From: Haematococcus lacustris
Taxonomy: Eukaryota > Chlorophyta > Chlorophyceae > Chlamydomonadales > Haematococcaceae
Length of the DNA stretch: 64,000 nucleotides
NCBI GenBank assembly: GCA_030144725.1
Contig: JASKMD010000003.1
Coordinates: 16,974,618-17,038,617 of the forward strand
Reading direction: 5' to 3'
A program made the translations under genes and the position numbers. Below, one piece after another: positions 41,191 to 51,834 of the stretch. Position 1 is the first letter of the stretch. Every line of letters starts with the position of its first letter. Below the pieces are notes generated by a model, which was not told the DNA's origin, ran no database searches, and was given only the letters and a program-made list of their open reading frames with translations.

Positions 41191-41199
41191 AGGCATATA

Positions 41200-41460
41200 T
41201 ATCACAAGGCATATATCACAATGCATATAAGGCATATATCACATAAGGCATATATCACATAAGGCATATATCACAAGGCATGCCTCATATATCCACATGG
41301 CATATATCATGGCATATATATGCGGTATGACATGGCATATGGTCATATGGACATGACATGGACGTGGATGATATGGACCGTGGATGACGCGGCATATCCA
41401 TATGGTCCATATCCACGCGGTGGTGTCCATATCCACGCAGGGGGTGGGGCCAGGCACGTG
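41200..41460. repeat. CATATCCACG / GGCATATATC repeat mosaic, copy 2
   Basis: It uses the same words as 37905-38125 in a different order, starting with tandem AAGGCATATATCACAT. Confidence 0.8.
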
Positions 41461-41469
41461 GAGATGGGA

Positions 41470-41800
41470 CGAGGGGGTGGGGCAGGGCTGGGAGGGGGTG
41501 GGGCAGGACTGGAAGGGGGTGGGGCAGGGCAGGGCTGGGCAGGGAGGGGAGGGGCAACGCAAGGCTGGGAGGGGGTGGGGCATGGCTGGGAGGGGGTGGG
41601 GCAGGGCAGGGCAGGGCAGGGAGGGGCAACGCAAGGCTGGGAGGGGGTGGGGCAGGGCTGGGAGGGGGTGGGGCATGGCTGGGAGGGGGTGGGGCAGGGC
41701 AGGGCAGGGAGGGGCAACGCAAGGCTGGGAGGGGGTGGGGCAGGGCTGGACAGGGAGGGGAGGGGCAACTCAAGGCGGGGAGGGGGTGGGGCAGGGCTGG
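41470..41800. repeat. G-rich minisatellite (GGGAGGGGGTGGGGCAGGGC units)
   Basis: About 12 imperfect units of 22-45 bp, with GGGGCAACGCAAGGCTGGGA spacers. Open frames on both strands are artefacts. Confidence 0.92.
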
Positions 41801-41802
41801 TG

Positions 41803-42060
41803 AGCAGGGCAGGGGACAAGGCAGGAGGGGGCTGCTGCTGCTGCTACAGCCCTGGGCTGCTGAGAAGGGCAGAGGACAAGGCAGAAGGGGGCTGCTGCTG
41901 CTGCTACAGCCCTGGGCTGCTGAGAAGGGCAGAGGGCAAGGCAGAAGGGGGCTGCTGCTGCTGCTACAGCCCTGGGCTGCTGAGGAGGGCAGAGGGCAAG
42001 GAAGGTGGCTACTGCTGCTGATGATGCAGCCTTGGGCTGGTGAGCATGGCCGGGGACAAG
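41803..42060. repeat. 60-bp tandem repeat (about 4.3 copies)
   Basis: Units contain GGGGGCTGCTGCTGCTGCTA, CAGCCCTGGGCTGCTGAG and GGGCAGAGG. The first three are about 95 percent identical; the last is diverged. Confidence 0.93.
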
Positions 42061-42252
42061 CCAGGCAAGGCAAATGGGCGAGTTTGGGAGGGGGTGGAGT
42101 CCAGGATGCTGCACTGCACTCCGGGTAATTAAGGCCGAGACGGCAGTTTCCGCTGAGGTATACCGCGGATAGCCCTTCGCAAGGGCGACCCATCGCCGTC
42201 AATAACTCCGTCTAAGTGGTTGAGCTGTAATCGCGGTTTCAGTTAGGGTTAG

Positions 42253-42540
42253 TGTGACCCTCCGCAGGTTCTTGCTTTTTCACCGCAGGGTCAGTGTGAC
42301 CCTCCGCAGGGTCAGGCCTGACCCTGCGGAGGGTCACCGCTAGGCTCGCTTCCTAGGCATTTCTGACCCTGCGGAGGGTCACAGCCGGCTCACTTCCTAG
42401 GCATTTCTGACCCTGCGGAGGGTCACCGCCGGCTCATTGCCTAGGCATTTCTGACCCTGCGGAGGGTCACAGCCGGCCCCCTTTCCTAGGCATTTCTGAC
42501 CCTGCGGAGGGTCACCGCTGGCTCATTTCCTAGGCATTAC
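42253..42540. repeat. GACCCT hairpin cluster 1
   Basis: Repeated hairpin TGACCCTGCGGAGGGTCA (7-bp stem, 4-nt loop), first copies with loop CCGC and later ones with GCGG, embedded in a 56-60 bp tandem unit containing GCT(C)A..TTCCTAGGCATTTC. About six hairpins. Confidence 0.9.
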
Positions 42541-44029
42541 TTGCACATGTCTCAACGTTAATACAACTCGCAACACCTCGCTCACGCACTACCAAACATA
42601 CGCTCAAACACAACACAACAACTCGCAGTACATGTCACCACGTTGAAACACCTTGTACAACCTCGATACACCTCCGCAAAACACATGTCTCGACATCCAA
42701 ACACCCCGCAACACCTCACTACGCTACTCCTTAGCACATGGCATTGATGCACTAACGCCTTGTAACACCTTCACATAAGGTGACAAGTGACAACAACACC
42801 ACACCAACAAAAACACCACCACCACCGCACCACCACACCACCTTGGGCATGGCATGACTACAGTAGGCTGGGCTGGGCTGGGCTGGGCTGGGCTGGGCTG
42901 GGCTGGGCTGGGCTGGGCTGGGCTGGGCTGGGCTGGGCTGGGCTGGGCTAGGCTAGGCTGGGCTAAAGGGGGGGGGGGGGGGGGAGTATGTCTGATGCTG
43001 CCCGCCCCATGCTGCTCGCTCCAGGTTGCCCCTTCCAGGCTGCTACGCCAAGGGCTGCAAGGTGGGGTAGGGAAGGCGTGACGGGGGAGGGAAGGCTGCA
43101 AGGTGAGACGGGGGAGGGAAGGGGGAAGGGGCAAGGGGGCAATGGGCAGGAGTTCGACCATCAGACCTGCAGCCAACAAGAGGCATCCTTGCACTTAGGC
43201 TGGGCATTGGGGACCACTCATGTGCGGGGGCTGGCCACTTACACTATTGCTCCATGTCATGCCTTGCAGACTCCATGCTGGCTCCTTGTTACACCTGTCC
43301 TTGCTACACCTGTCATGCTCCAGCTGTCGACATCTGCACGCAAACATTTGCTAGCAAGCTGATGAACAAGGACATGCATGACCAGAACTGGGCATGCTAG
43401 GCTGACACCACTTCCTGGCTCCTACCTCTTGACTGTCCTCTTAGCTGTGCCATGTTGATCTTGTTTCGGGTTCTTGGCGCTCCACCTGCAAGCAAGCCAC
43501 GCCACATGAGCCTTCCTGCACCTTCTGCTCTCTATCTCGCTGCGCTTTCTGCTCCTTTCGCCAATAGCTTGCTTGGCTGCGATATGCTATGTTATAGGCT
43601 GCTAGCTGGCGATGGCTGGCTGGCATGGCTACATCGCTAACATCACTATGCCTCTTTTGCGTATTGCGTTTGCGATGTCTTCTACGAATGAGGCTGCGAT
43701 TTGCTCCTGGCTGCTCCTGGCTGCTCCTGGCTGCTAGCTCCTGCGATATGCGTGTGCTGTGTACAGTGCTGCATCGCCTGACATGATTGCTATGGCTGGT
43801 CGCGAATGCTGTAAGGCTCCTGGCTAGAGATGGCTGTCTAGCTCGTGGCTACCCTTCTCGCGACGATGTCCTGTTCGCTGCTCCTGGCTGCCCCTGGCTG
43901 CCATTATGCAGCATGCCAGCTTGGCGGGGCAGTCTGGATGCCCTTCGCGATTCCTTTGCTTCCTTCGCGGTTCTTTTGCGAAACCCCCATGCAAGCCTCC
44001 ATGCAACTTGATGTTTTCCATGCCACAGT
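42541..44029. other. No confident gene; spacer between hairpin clusters
   Basis: It contains scattered CAACACCTCG-type words (42545-42770), a GGGCT array, and GCTGCTCCTGGCTGCTCCTGG-like words near 43700-43740 (partial). Short open frames only. Confidence 0.45.
42866..42984. repeat. GGGCT pentanucleotide array and G17 run
   Basis: About 19 copies of GGGCT (complement of the AGCCC array at 49562-50038), followed by an uninterrupted run of about 17 G. Confidence 0.95.
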
Positions 44030-44306
44030 TGACCCTCCGCAGGGTCAGGAATGCCTAAACCGTCTGACCCTCCGCAGGGTCACATAACCCTCCGGAGGGT
44101 CACGTCTGACCCTGCGCAGGGTCAAGCCACCCCCCCTAAGGCCAAGAGGGGTACTTAACCCTGCGCAGGGTCACAAAACCCTGTGGAGGGTCACGTCTGA
44201 CCCTGCGGAGGGTCACAAAACCCTGCGGAGGGTCACCTCTGACCCTGCGGAGGGTCAAGTCACCCCCCCTTTGGGCAAGAGGGGTACTAAACCCTCCGCA
44301 GGGTCA
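44030..44306. repeat. GACCCT hairpin cluster 2
   Basis: About ten copies of GACCCTNCGNAGGGTC-type hairpins with loops GCGG, CCGC, GCGC and TGTGG, separated by TCACAAAA and a CACCCCCCCT...AAGAGGGGTACT module present twice. Confidence 0.9.
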
Positions 44307-45997
44307 CCTAAAGTGGGCCATAACTTATCACTGGCTTGGACGTTTTGCATGCCACCTACTAGGTTGGGCAGCTGTAACCACCCTCTACAATCGCTCATAC
44401 TCACATTTCATGAAAAGTCACTTTGGTCACTCGGTGCCAACTCCCTTAGCCAAGATCAGGGTCACAGCCCTACACCTGGTCCAGCAACTCCCCAACGACT
44501 GAGAACTACACTTTGGCCCAAGAGAGTCTTGTACTCCCCTAGGTCACAGCAGCCTACATACCAAGTTTCAGAGCTGAACTCTCAGGTTTTCCAAGCCAGC
44601 CAGGCCTTAATTTGCCGGAGTGTGGCGGTATCTTCACCCGCTTCTTTGCTGCACTCTTTCCTGACCTTCTGGGCATTTGGCCTGCAAAGAAGAATATGTT
44701 ATCATGATGGTGTGCTGAATGGGGGTGCTTGTCTGTGTTTCCAGCTGGAACCTGCTGGCTGTGGTGCTGGGTCAGAGTCGTTACCGCCTGCTGGGTCGTC
44801 CGCTCAGTCGTCTTCCCCTAGCCGCTAACTAGCCTCGCCAAGATTCAAAGCTTTGCGAACTGGAGGAATTCGGCCTATTCGCTTGCTTTGAGACGGGCCT
44901 GGTGCGTTTGGATTTACGTTAAGTCTCCCCATCAATACACATCAACAGCAGCAGGGGCCCAAGTCCGGCCTGGCAGGGAGTGAGCGGTCACATGTTTGGG
45001 TGCCTGCGTCGATCCCAGTGTTCGACCTACGGTCGGCACACAGGTACTAAGACAATGCAGGGTTGATGCAGCGTTAGCTGTTTGGTGAGTGTTTCAAATG
45101 TCCACATAACTGGTGGACAAAATGTCCACAAGTTCGGTGGACATTTTACCGAGAGGATTGATTGGAAAAGGAGGCTAGAATGATGAAGCGTGACGGGCGG
45201 GTACCGTCGTTAAAGTGCACGAACCGACGAAACCGACCGCCCCTCGCTGTCTCCTTTTGGGCTGCTGAGCAGCTCCCCTGGCTGCTGTCAATGCGTGATG
45301 TAGTCGTGCTGGGTCATACCACCGGGGGACGCAGCCAGTGGCTCTGAACTACATAAAGTGCGTCGGTTGGCCGAGAATAATTCAAATCGAAAAATTTGCG
45401 AGTGCGAATCGGGCCAATGAATACGAACTATTGCTCACCAACTGCCGAACAGACCTCGAAAAATGGCGTCCTTTCTCGCTATTTAGCACCGCGAAGGGCA
45501 AAGGAGTTGCTCTGCAATGGCGATGCGCGCTCACAAGCCCGAATGCCCCAGTCAGTGATGCTGGCGGCCAAAAAGTGCAGCGGTTATGGCAATAAATACG
45601 GAATTGTTATTGTTGCGACCGCGAATAGGGCCGCAAACAAACAAAACTACCAATTCCTAGTAGTTGTCATGACTGCAGCAACTGGTCGACCTGGCGTAGC
45701 AGGTTTTTTCCTGCGAAAAGTGCAAAATGCGTTAATGCAAACAAACAAAACCAACAATTCCTAGTACTTGTGATCACGTTCTATGGCTTTATACAGTGTA
45801 GTAGTTTTGTGATGTAATTAAGTAGTTATGTTGGTAATTCATTGTTATTTTTAATGGTTTGGAGATTGTTGTTCCTTAATATGTTATATGCTTTTCATGG
45901 TGTAGTACTGCACTAGTCACTAGTGCACTACTGCATTGCACCCCATTGGACCGCGATGAGGCACTACAGCCAGACCTGACCGAAGCGGAGTGCAATA
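44307..45997. other. No confident gene
   Basis: About 1.7 kb. An open frame 44271-44828 starts inside the hairpins and has no protein-like features. TGTCCAC words form short palindromes at 45095-45145. The frame at 45162-45347 is short and Trp/Leu-rich at its end but isolated. Confidence 0.45.
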
Positions 45998-46230
45998 GGT
46001 CACCCCCGCCATTGGCTGCACCCCCATGGCTCAAGAGATAACATGGATAACACGGATGAGGTCGCCGATTGGTGCGATGAGCTGGCGATGGCCTGACTAG
46101 AGTGCAGCCAGCCCTAGCGGTTTGCCGGGTGGCTGGCCCCCAACATGCGACGTGTTCTGGAGCCTCGCAGGTAATATTTGCGACTGCTATAGGCAGCCTG
46201 GACTCAGCGCGGCTGAATTTCGCATCCTGA
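45998..46230. mobile_element. M1 element fragment (right end, inverted)
   Basis: It begins GGTCACCCCCGCCATTGGCT and continues as the complement of 37560-37774 (GATGAGGTCGCCGA, GCCAGCC...GGTTTGCCGGGTGGC, GCGACTGCTA..AGGCAGCCTGGA). The rest of the element is missing. Confidence 0.75.
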
Positions 46231-46491
46231 CTGGACATCGCAACTTTTCAGGTCAGCACGCAACAGTGCTGCTGCGTCCTAGCACGCATCAAGACCCTCT
46301 CCCAAGATGGAGGCGTGACCGCGACGGCGGATTGCTGCCAGGTGCAATTTGCAGAATCGCAATCTCGCACAAGATTATCCATACATTGATGCCTGTGGCT
46401 CTCGAGCAACCACGAGCAGCAAGAATCATTCAAAAATATGCAGGAACTGAGCTGATAACTGTGTTTGCCGGTGTGCAGGCCAGTGAAGGCC

Positions 46492-47290
46492 ATGGTTGAC
46501 AAGAAGAGGGGAGTGAAGGCTAAGTGTGCCAATGCTCTGAAAGCGAGTGAGGTTATGGCACAGCGCAGGGCTGCTGAGGCAGAAGCCAAGGCCCAGGCTG
46601 TTGCCGCTGAAGCTGAAGCCCAGTCGCAGGCTGAGGCTGAGGCCCAGGCTGAGGCTGAGGCCCAGGCCGAGGCCCAGGCCCAGGCCCAGGCCGAGGCTGA
46701 GGCCCAGGCTGAGACCCAGGCTGATGCTGGTGCTTATGAGGCTGAGGCGCTGCACTTGTGAAATGCAACGCCAGGTGCAGCAACAGCTGGCAGCACAGCA
46801 ACACTTGTTGCAGCAGCAGCAGGCAGACCTGCTACTGAAGCAACAGCATGTGGAGAAGCTGTTGCAAGAGGCTGTCAGCACCAACCCCCTCCCAGACCAT
46901 CCACCATGCTCTTGCGCAAGGACACCAGCGCTGCACCGGTGAGGCAAAGGGTGGTGCAACAGACCTGCATCATCTGCACTGCGGCCCACCCTCAAAGTAA
47001 CTCCCTGCTCGGCAAGCACATGGACAACCACCCATGTACAAGGTGCACAACACCACCCCTCTTCAAGCGCCCACGCCAGGACACCACAATCACGCCCATG
47101 CCTTCTTTGCCAGCAGGGTACGCAATTCCCATGTATGCAGTATGCCTGAGGCTGATGTGGAACGCATGCATAATGATGTGAAGGGGTGTAGGGCGATGCA
47201 CCGCATGGTGTTTACACCTGACGGGGACCAGCCTCAATGGGCCATGGCTGGTTGTGCGTGCAGCACGTGTGTAACAGTTCACAGGCCTAG
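46492..47290 (+). pseudogene. Coiled-coil / Cys-rich protein remnant in shifting frames
   Basis: Frame 1 (from MVDKKRGVKAKCANALKASE near 46492) has an (AEAQ)n repeat to a stop at 46759-46761. A second frame carries QRQVQQQLAAQQHLLQQQQA and a coiled coil to about 46900. Frame 1 then resumes with CIICTAAHPQ, HMDNHPCTRC, and a third frame gives SMPEADVERMHNDVKGCRA and CACSTC. Either short introns (an AG at CCAGCAG near 47118 is possible) or compensating indels explain this. No full-length reading exists; function unknown. Confidence 0.42.
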
Positions 47291-47299
47291 CTAGGATGC

Positions 47300-48000
47300 A
47301 TGGAACAGGCTGCATATTTTCATTGTAGGATCTCCATGCAGGATCTTGTGAGATTTGATTTTGCATTGTTTTGGAGACGAGTCCAGAGGCTTTTTCAACT
47401 TGTTTACGGAGTTAACAACAGACCCACATTGTAAGCACAGTCATCTAACGCTGCCTCTACAGAACATCGAGTTGCAGCCTCCCGGCCGCCATCGCATCTG
47501 ATCTTCCCTGGACGAGTATCGTTCACCGCGTCGCGTCCTTAAAGAGTACGCTACCAATAGTAGTAGCCTAGCAACGCGTCAAATCAGCTACTGTTGTGCT
47601 GTCGCTGTAGTGCCGCCAGCCGTGCAAGCCGCTATTTAGCCATGCACCCCAGCGACCCAGTAGCACTGTTACAACGTGCATGAGTGTGCCATGCCTGCCG
47701 TGCATAAAGCCTGACACCACCACCCCACTTGAGCCCATGCCCATGTTTCAAGACACTGTGAAGGAGGTGAGGGAAGACGAAGATTGTTATGCATTGTTGA
47801 TGTTGTATCATTCCGATTTGCTGCATGATGAGGTGTGCAAACTGACCAACAAACACTGTGAACGCACTCAGGCAAATTAGTAACAGCATTTTTGAGATTC
47901 GGAGCCTCGGACTTGGTACATAGTCAAATGAAGGCATTGTAAGATTGGGGGTCGAAACTAAAATTCGTGATTTTGCGCGGTTGGTGAGATACGGCCATGC
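47300..48000. other. No gene seen
   Basis: About 700 bp of spacer before the palindromic array. A short frame at 47680-47880 (EVREDEDCYALLMLYHSDLL) is weakly protein-like but unsupported. Confidence 0.4.
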
Positions 48001-48836
48001 TACAGTACTGTAGGTGTCTACAGTACTGTCGGGGTACCTCGCGAGTACACGAACAGTACTGTAGACACCTACAGTACTGTAGACCCCTACAGTACTGTAG
48101 GTGTCTACAGTACTGTCGGGGTACCTCGAGAGACCACTTACAGTACTGCTGGTACCTACAGTACTGTAGACATCTATAGTACTGTAGACATCTACAGTAC
48201 CTCGAGGTACCTCGAGGTACCTCGAGGTACCTCGAGAGACCATTTACAGTACTGTAGGTACCTACAGTACTGTAGACATATACAGTACTGTAGACATATA
48301 CAGTACTGTAGACATCTACAGTACTGTAGACATCTACAGTACTGTAGACATCTACAGTACTGTAGGTACCTCGAGGTACCTCGAGAGACCATTTACAGTA
48401 CTGTAGGTACCTACAGTACTGTAGACATCTACAGTACTGTAGACATCTACAGTACTGTAGACATCTACAGTACTATAGACATCTACAGTACTGTAGACAT
48501 CTACAGTACTGTAGACATCTACAGTACTGTAGGTACCTCGAGGTGCCTCGAGAGACCATTTACAGTACTGTAGGTACCTACAGTACTGTAGACATCTACA
48601 GTACTGTAGACATCTACAGTACTGTAGACATCTACAGTACTGTAGACATCTACAGTACTGTAGGTACCTCGAGGTACCTCGAGAGACCATTTACAGTACT
48701 GTAGGTACCTACAGTACTGTAGACATCTACAATACTGTAGACATCTACAGTACTGTAGACATCTACAGTACTGTAGACATCTACAGTACCTCGAGGTACC
48801 TCGAGGTACCTCGAGAGACCACTTACAGTACTGTAG
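48001..48836. repeat. Palindromic tandem array H1 (TACAGTACTGTA + GGTACCTCGAGGTACC)
   Basis: The 12-bp perfect palindrome TACAGTACTGTA alternates with GACATC (18-bp unit) in runs of 4-7. Runs are separated by a second palindrome, GGTACCTCGAGGTACC, and the spacer GAGACCATT. A higher-order unit of about 150-170 bp repeats four to five times. Frames reading YSTVDVYSTVD are artefacts. Confidence 0.96.
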
Positions 48837-49059
48837 CCTTTAAGCACTTCGAAAAATTCTGAACATCTCACTTGCATTCAAGGCCGTCCAACACTTAGTC
48901 GCAGCATCGTGTAGCCGGTATTGCAGCGATGGCATCGCACGAGGTTACCCATACTCGCAGCCGCATCTAGCCCATACTCGCAGCCACATACTCGGCAATC
49001 AACCTCGCGGCCACTCAGCTGGTCCAGCAGCGCAGAAGCATACCTGTGAGGCAGCTCGG

Positions 49060-49195
49060 TGCGAGGATCTCACCTCGCAGCCAGCCTCGCAGCCATTTTC
49101 CTCGCAGCCAGCATCGCAGCCAGTTTCGCAGCTAGCCTCGCAGCCAGCCTCGCAGCCAGCATCGCAGCTAGCCTCGCGGCCAGTTTCCTCGCAAC
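49060..49195. repeat. CCTCGCAGCCAG 12-bp tandem repeat
   Basis: About ten imperfect copies, with diverged copies upstream from about 48960 (ACTCGCAGCCGCATCTAGCC). Confidence 0.88.
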
Positions 49196-49327
49196 GATTC
49201 TCCGCAATGAATCGCAAGCATTGATGCACCAACGCAAGGCAGGTGCAACGTGTTGTGAGCAGCGAAGAGGCCAGACGGACTATGGTAAGAGCTTAGGACC
49301 AAGGTAAGAGCTTAGAAGGAGCTAGCA

Positions 49328-50071
49328 TTGCGCAGCATAGCCCTTAGTATCCAGCCTAACCGCTACCACACCTGGTTGCTGCAGGTCTTACAATCACGCC
49401 TAGTACCCCCCCTGATTACCACCCCCTCCCAGTCCCCCTCACCACCACCACCACCACCACCACCACCACCACCACCACCACCACCACCACCACCACCACC
49501 ATTTCATCACCTCTCACAACGTTCCCACTGTTGCCTCCCTTGTGTTGCCTCCCTTGTGTTGCAGCCCAGCCCAGCCCAGCCCAGCCCAGCCCAGCCCAGC
49601 CCAGCCCAGCCCAGCCCAGCCCAGCCCAGCCCAGCCCAGCCCAGCCCAGCCCAGCCCAGCCCAGCCCAGCCCAGCCCAGCCCAGCCCAGCCCAGCCCAGC
49701 CCAGCCCAGCCCAGCCCAGCCCAGCCCAGCCCAGCCCAGCCCAGCCCAGCCCAGCCCAGCCCAGCCCAGCCCAGCCCAGCCCAGCCCAGCCCAGCCCAGC
49801 CCAGCCCAGCCCAGCCCAGCCCAGCCCAGCCCAGCCCAGCCCAGCCCAGCCCAGCCCAGCCCAGCCCAGCCCAGCCCAGCCCAGCCCAGCCCAGCCCAGC
49901 CCAGCCCAGCCCAGCCCAGCCCAGCCCAGCCCAGCCCAGCCCAGCCCAGCCCAGCCCAGCCCAGCCCAGCCCAGCCCAGCCCAGCCCAGCCCAGCCCAGC
50001 CCAGCCCAGCCCAGCCCAGCCCAGCCCAGCCCAGCCCAACCCTACTCTCCCACACTGCACTTCCTACCGAG
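49328..50071 (+). CDS. Candidate Pro-rich protein gene, exon a (PPP and PSPAQ repeats)
   Basis: The open frame from 49328 runs through an ACC tract (a run of about 20 Pro) and an AGCCC array that reads (PSPAQ)n in every frame, to a strong donor ACCGAG|GTGAGG at 50071. Hydroxyproline-rich glycoproteins of green algal cell walls have such composition, but simple-sequence expansion alone could give the same frame. The true start is unknown and there is no clear signal peptide. Confidence 0.32.
49440..49501. repeat. ACC trinucleotide array
   Basis: About 20 perfect copies. Confidence 0.97.
49562..50038. repeat. AGCCC pentanucleotide array (about 95 copies)
   Basis: 475 bp of essentially perfect 5-mers. 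Same motif as the inverted GGGCT array at 42866. Confidence 0.98.
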
Positions 50072-50223
50072 GTGAGGACAAAGGACGGTGGGTTGTAATG
50101 GAGGGCTGCTACACCTGCCCCTCCATCTGCCAGCTCTACATCTCCCTACTCTATTGGTGAGTGCATCCAGTACCCATGTCCAATGTTTGCTTCCGTTGAC
50201 AAATCGTCACACCATTGCCGCAG

Positions 50224-50355
50224 GTCTTGTGCGCCTACACCTGAGACTATCGATGCCCTCCCCACTTCTCTCGCCCTCCCCATGGACCTCTCCTTCCCTT
50301 CCCTCCCCTTCCTCCCCTTCCTCCCACACACATTTACACCACACCCCAGCAAAAG
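50224..50355 (+). CDS. Candidate Pro-rich protein gene, exon b
   Basis: Acceptor GCCGCAG|GTCTTG, donor AAAAG|GTGAGT. The most protein-like frame reads SCAPTPETIDALPTSLALP and on to TPHPSKR. Confidence 0.4.
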
Positions 50356-50421
50356 GTGAGTGCAGGTATGTGGCACCCTGTACCCACCTTAACCGCTAGC
50401 ATGCCCCTTGTCCCGCTGCAG

Positions 50422-50816
50422 GATTGATCGTCACACCCTTCCCCATCCCCTTTTCCTCCCCTTTCCCACGCCCACCACCAACGCCCAGCTTGTCGTCCCT
50501 CCACTTCCACCTCTACCCACCCCCCACTTCCCCCCTCCCCGTCACCTCTCCCCTGACATCCCAGCAGCCAGGAGAAAGCCCACCCCACCCACCCTCTTCC
50601 CACCCCTCCCTTCCCCCTCTCCCTCCCTCTCCCCTCCCATACTTGTCAAGCCTCCTCTTCCCCTCTCCCACCCTTCGATTGACGTGGCATCGCAACCCCC
50701 ACCTCACCCCACCTTCCCTTCCCTACACCCTACACTCCCCACCGCAGTCCCACCCCACTGGCGCAAGGGATATGTTGCCTGGTGTGAGCAGGTAGGAGGC
50801 CAGGAGGACCACAAAG
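50422..50816 (+). CDS. Candidate Pro-rich protein gene, exon c
   Basis: Acceptor CGCTGCAG|GATTGA, donors GAGCAG|GTAGGA (50791) or CAAAG|GTTAGG (50816). The frame joined in phase to exon b starts IDRHTLPHP, is Pro/Ser/Leu-rich and ends with a different composition (HWRKGYVAWCEQVGGQEDHK), which argues for real coding sequence. Confidence 0.42.
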
Positions 50817-50890
50817 GTTAGGCCACGGTGAAGGCTAACACAGTGCCCAGCCTGGTCACCCTACCGCACGTGCACGCCCCTTGGTTGCAG

Positions 50891-51796
50891 GTCTAGTGGG
50901 CACCTCCCTTCCACTTCCCTTTCCCCTACACAACCACCCCCTCCCAATTCATCCTCCCCCGCCCCCGCCCCCGCCCCCGCCCCCGCCCCCGCCCCCGCCC
51001 CCGCCCCCGCCCCCGCCCCCGCCCCCGCCCCCGCCCCCGCCCCCGCCCCCGCCCCCGCCCCCGCCCCCGCCCCCGCCCCCGCCCCCGCCCCCGCCCCCGC
51101 CCCCGCCCCCGCCCCCGCCCCCGCCCCCGCCCCCGCCCCCGCCCCCGCCCCCGCCCCCGCCCCCGCCCCCGCCCCCGCCCCCGCCCCCGCCCCCGCCCCC
51201 GCCCCCGCCCCCGCCCCCGCCCCCGCCCCCGCCCCCGCCCCCGCCCCCGCCCCCGCCCCCGCCCCCGCCCCCGCCCCCGCCCCCGCCCCCGCCCCCGCCC
51301 CCGCCCCCGCCCCCGCCCCCGCCCCCGCCCCCGCCCCCGCCCCCGCCCCCGCCCCCGCCCCCGCCCCCGCCCCCGCCCCCGCCCCCGCCCCCGCCCCCGC
51401 CCCCGCCCCCGCCCCCGCCCCCGCCCCCGCCCCCGCCCCCGCCCCCGCCCCCGCCCCCGCCCCCGCCCCCGCCCCCGCCCCCGCCCCCGCCCCCGCCCCC
51501 GCCCCCGCCCCCGCTCCCTCCCCTGCCCCCACCCCCACCCATGCCCCCACCCACCCCAACCCATGCCCCCAACCCATGCCCCACCCACCCAAACCCATGC
51601 CCCCAACCCAACCCACCCCCGCCCAGCCCAACCCGGTTGAGCCTCCCGCCTCCCCACCTCCCGCCTCCCTGCCTCCCGCCTCCCCGTCTCCCGCCTCCCT
51701 GCCTCCCACCTCCCGCCTTCCACATCTACCCCCCCTCCCCGCCTTCACTCTTCCACTCCCCCCCCTTCCTAGCAGCAGTCATCAAGCAGCCAAAAG
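50891..51796 (+). CDS. Candidate Pro-rich protein gene, exon d (very long poly-Pro)
   Basis: Acceptor GGTTGCAG|GTCTAG, donor CAAAAG|GTAGGT. In the frame that joins K-G-L-V at the exon c border, the (CCCCCG)n array reads as about 190 consecutive Pro, then Pro/Ala/Leu-rich sequence with repeated LPPP-C/R motifs, ending FLAAVIKQPK. The other two frames give Pro-Ala or Pro-Arg repeats. Simple-repeat expansion inside an exon is as likely as a functional poly-Pro domain. Confidence 0.35.
50956..51513. repeat. CCCCCG hexanucleotide array (about 93 copies)
   Basis: 558 bp of perfect 6-mers; the minus strand is GGGGGC throughout and strongly G-quadruplex-prone. Confidence 0.98.
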
Positions 51797-51834
51797 GTAG
51801 GTAGGTGCTACAGTGCCCCTACTATATCTCCTGC

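Noticed and set aside
37905..41460. Long terminal inverted repeats framing a 3.5-kb transposon
   Set aside because: On close reading most shared words are in the same orientation and reordered, so it is a mosaic rather than an inverted repeat.
41285..42202. 305-aa minus-strand Pro-rich frame
   Set aside because: It is composed of the G-rich minisatellite and the 60-bp repeat read backwards.
44271..44828. 185-aa plus-strand open frame
   Set aside because: It starts inside the GACCCT hairpin cluster and has no conserved-looking or compositional features of a protein.
47632..48877. Frames reading VDVYSTVDVYSTV
   Set aside because: They arise from the 18-bp palindromic units; the repeat, not the peptide, is conserved.
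49416..50160. Long frames reading [10 protein letters not shown] on the minus strand
   Set aside because: They are pentanucleotide repeat read-through with no flanking coding signal on that strand.
50861..51748. Minus-strand frames of poly-Gly, Gly-Ala and Gly-Arg
   Set aside because: They mirror the CCCCCG array; splice-like borders are only seen on the plus strand.
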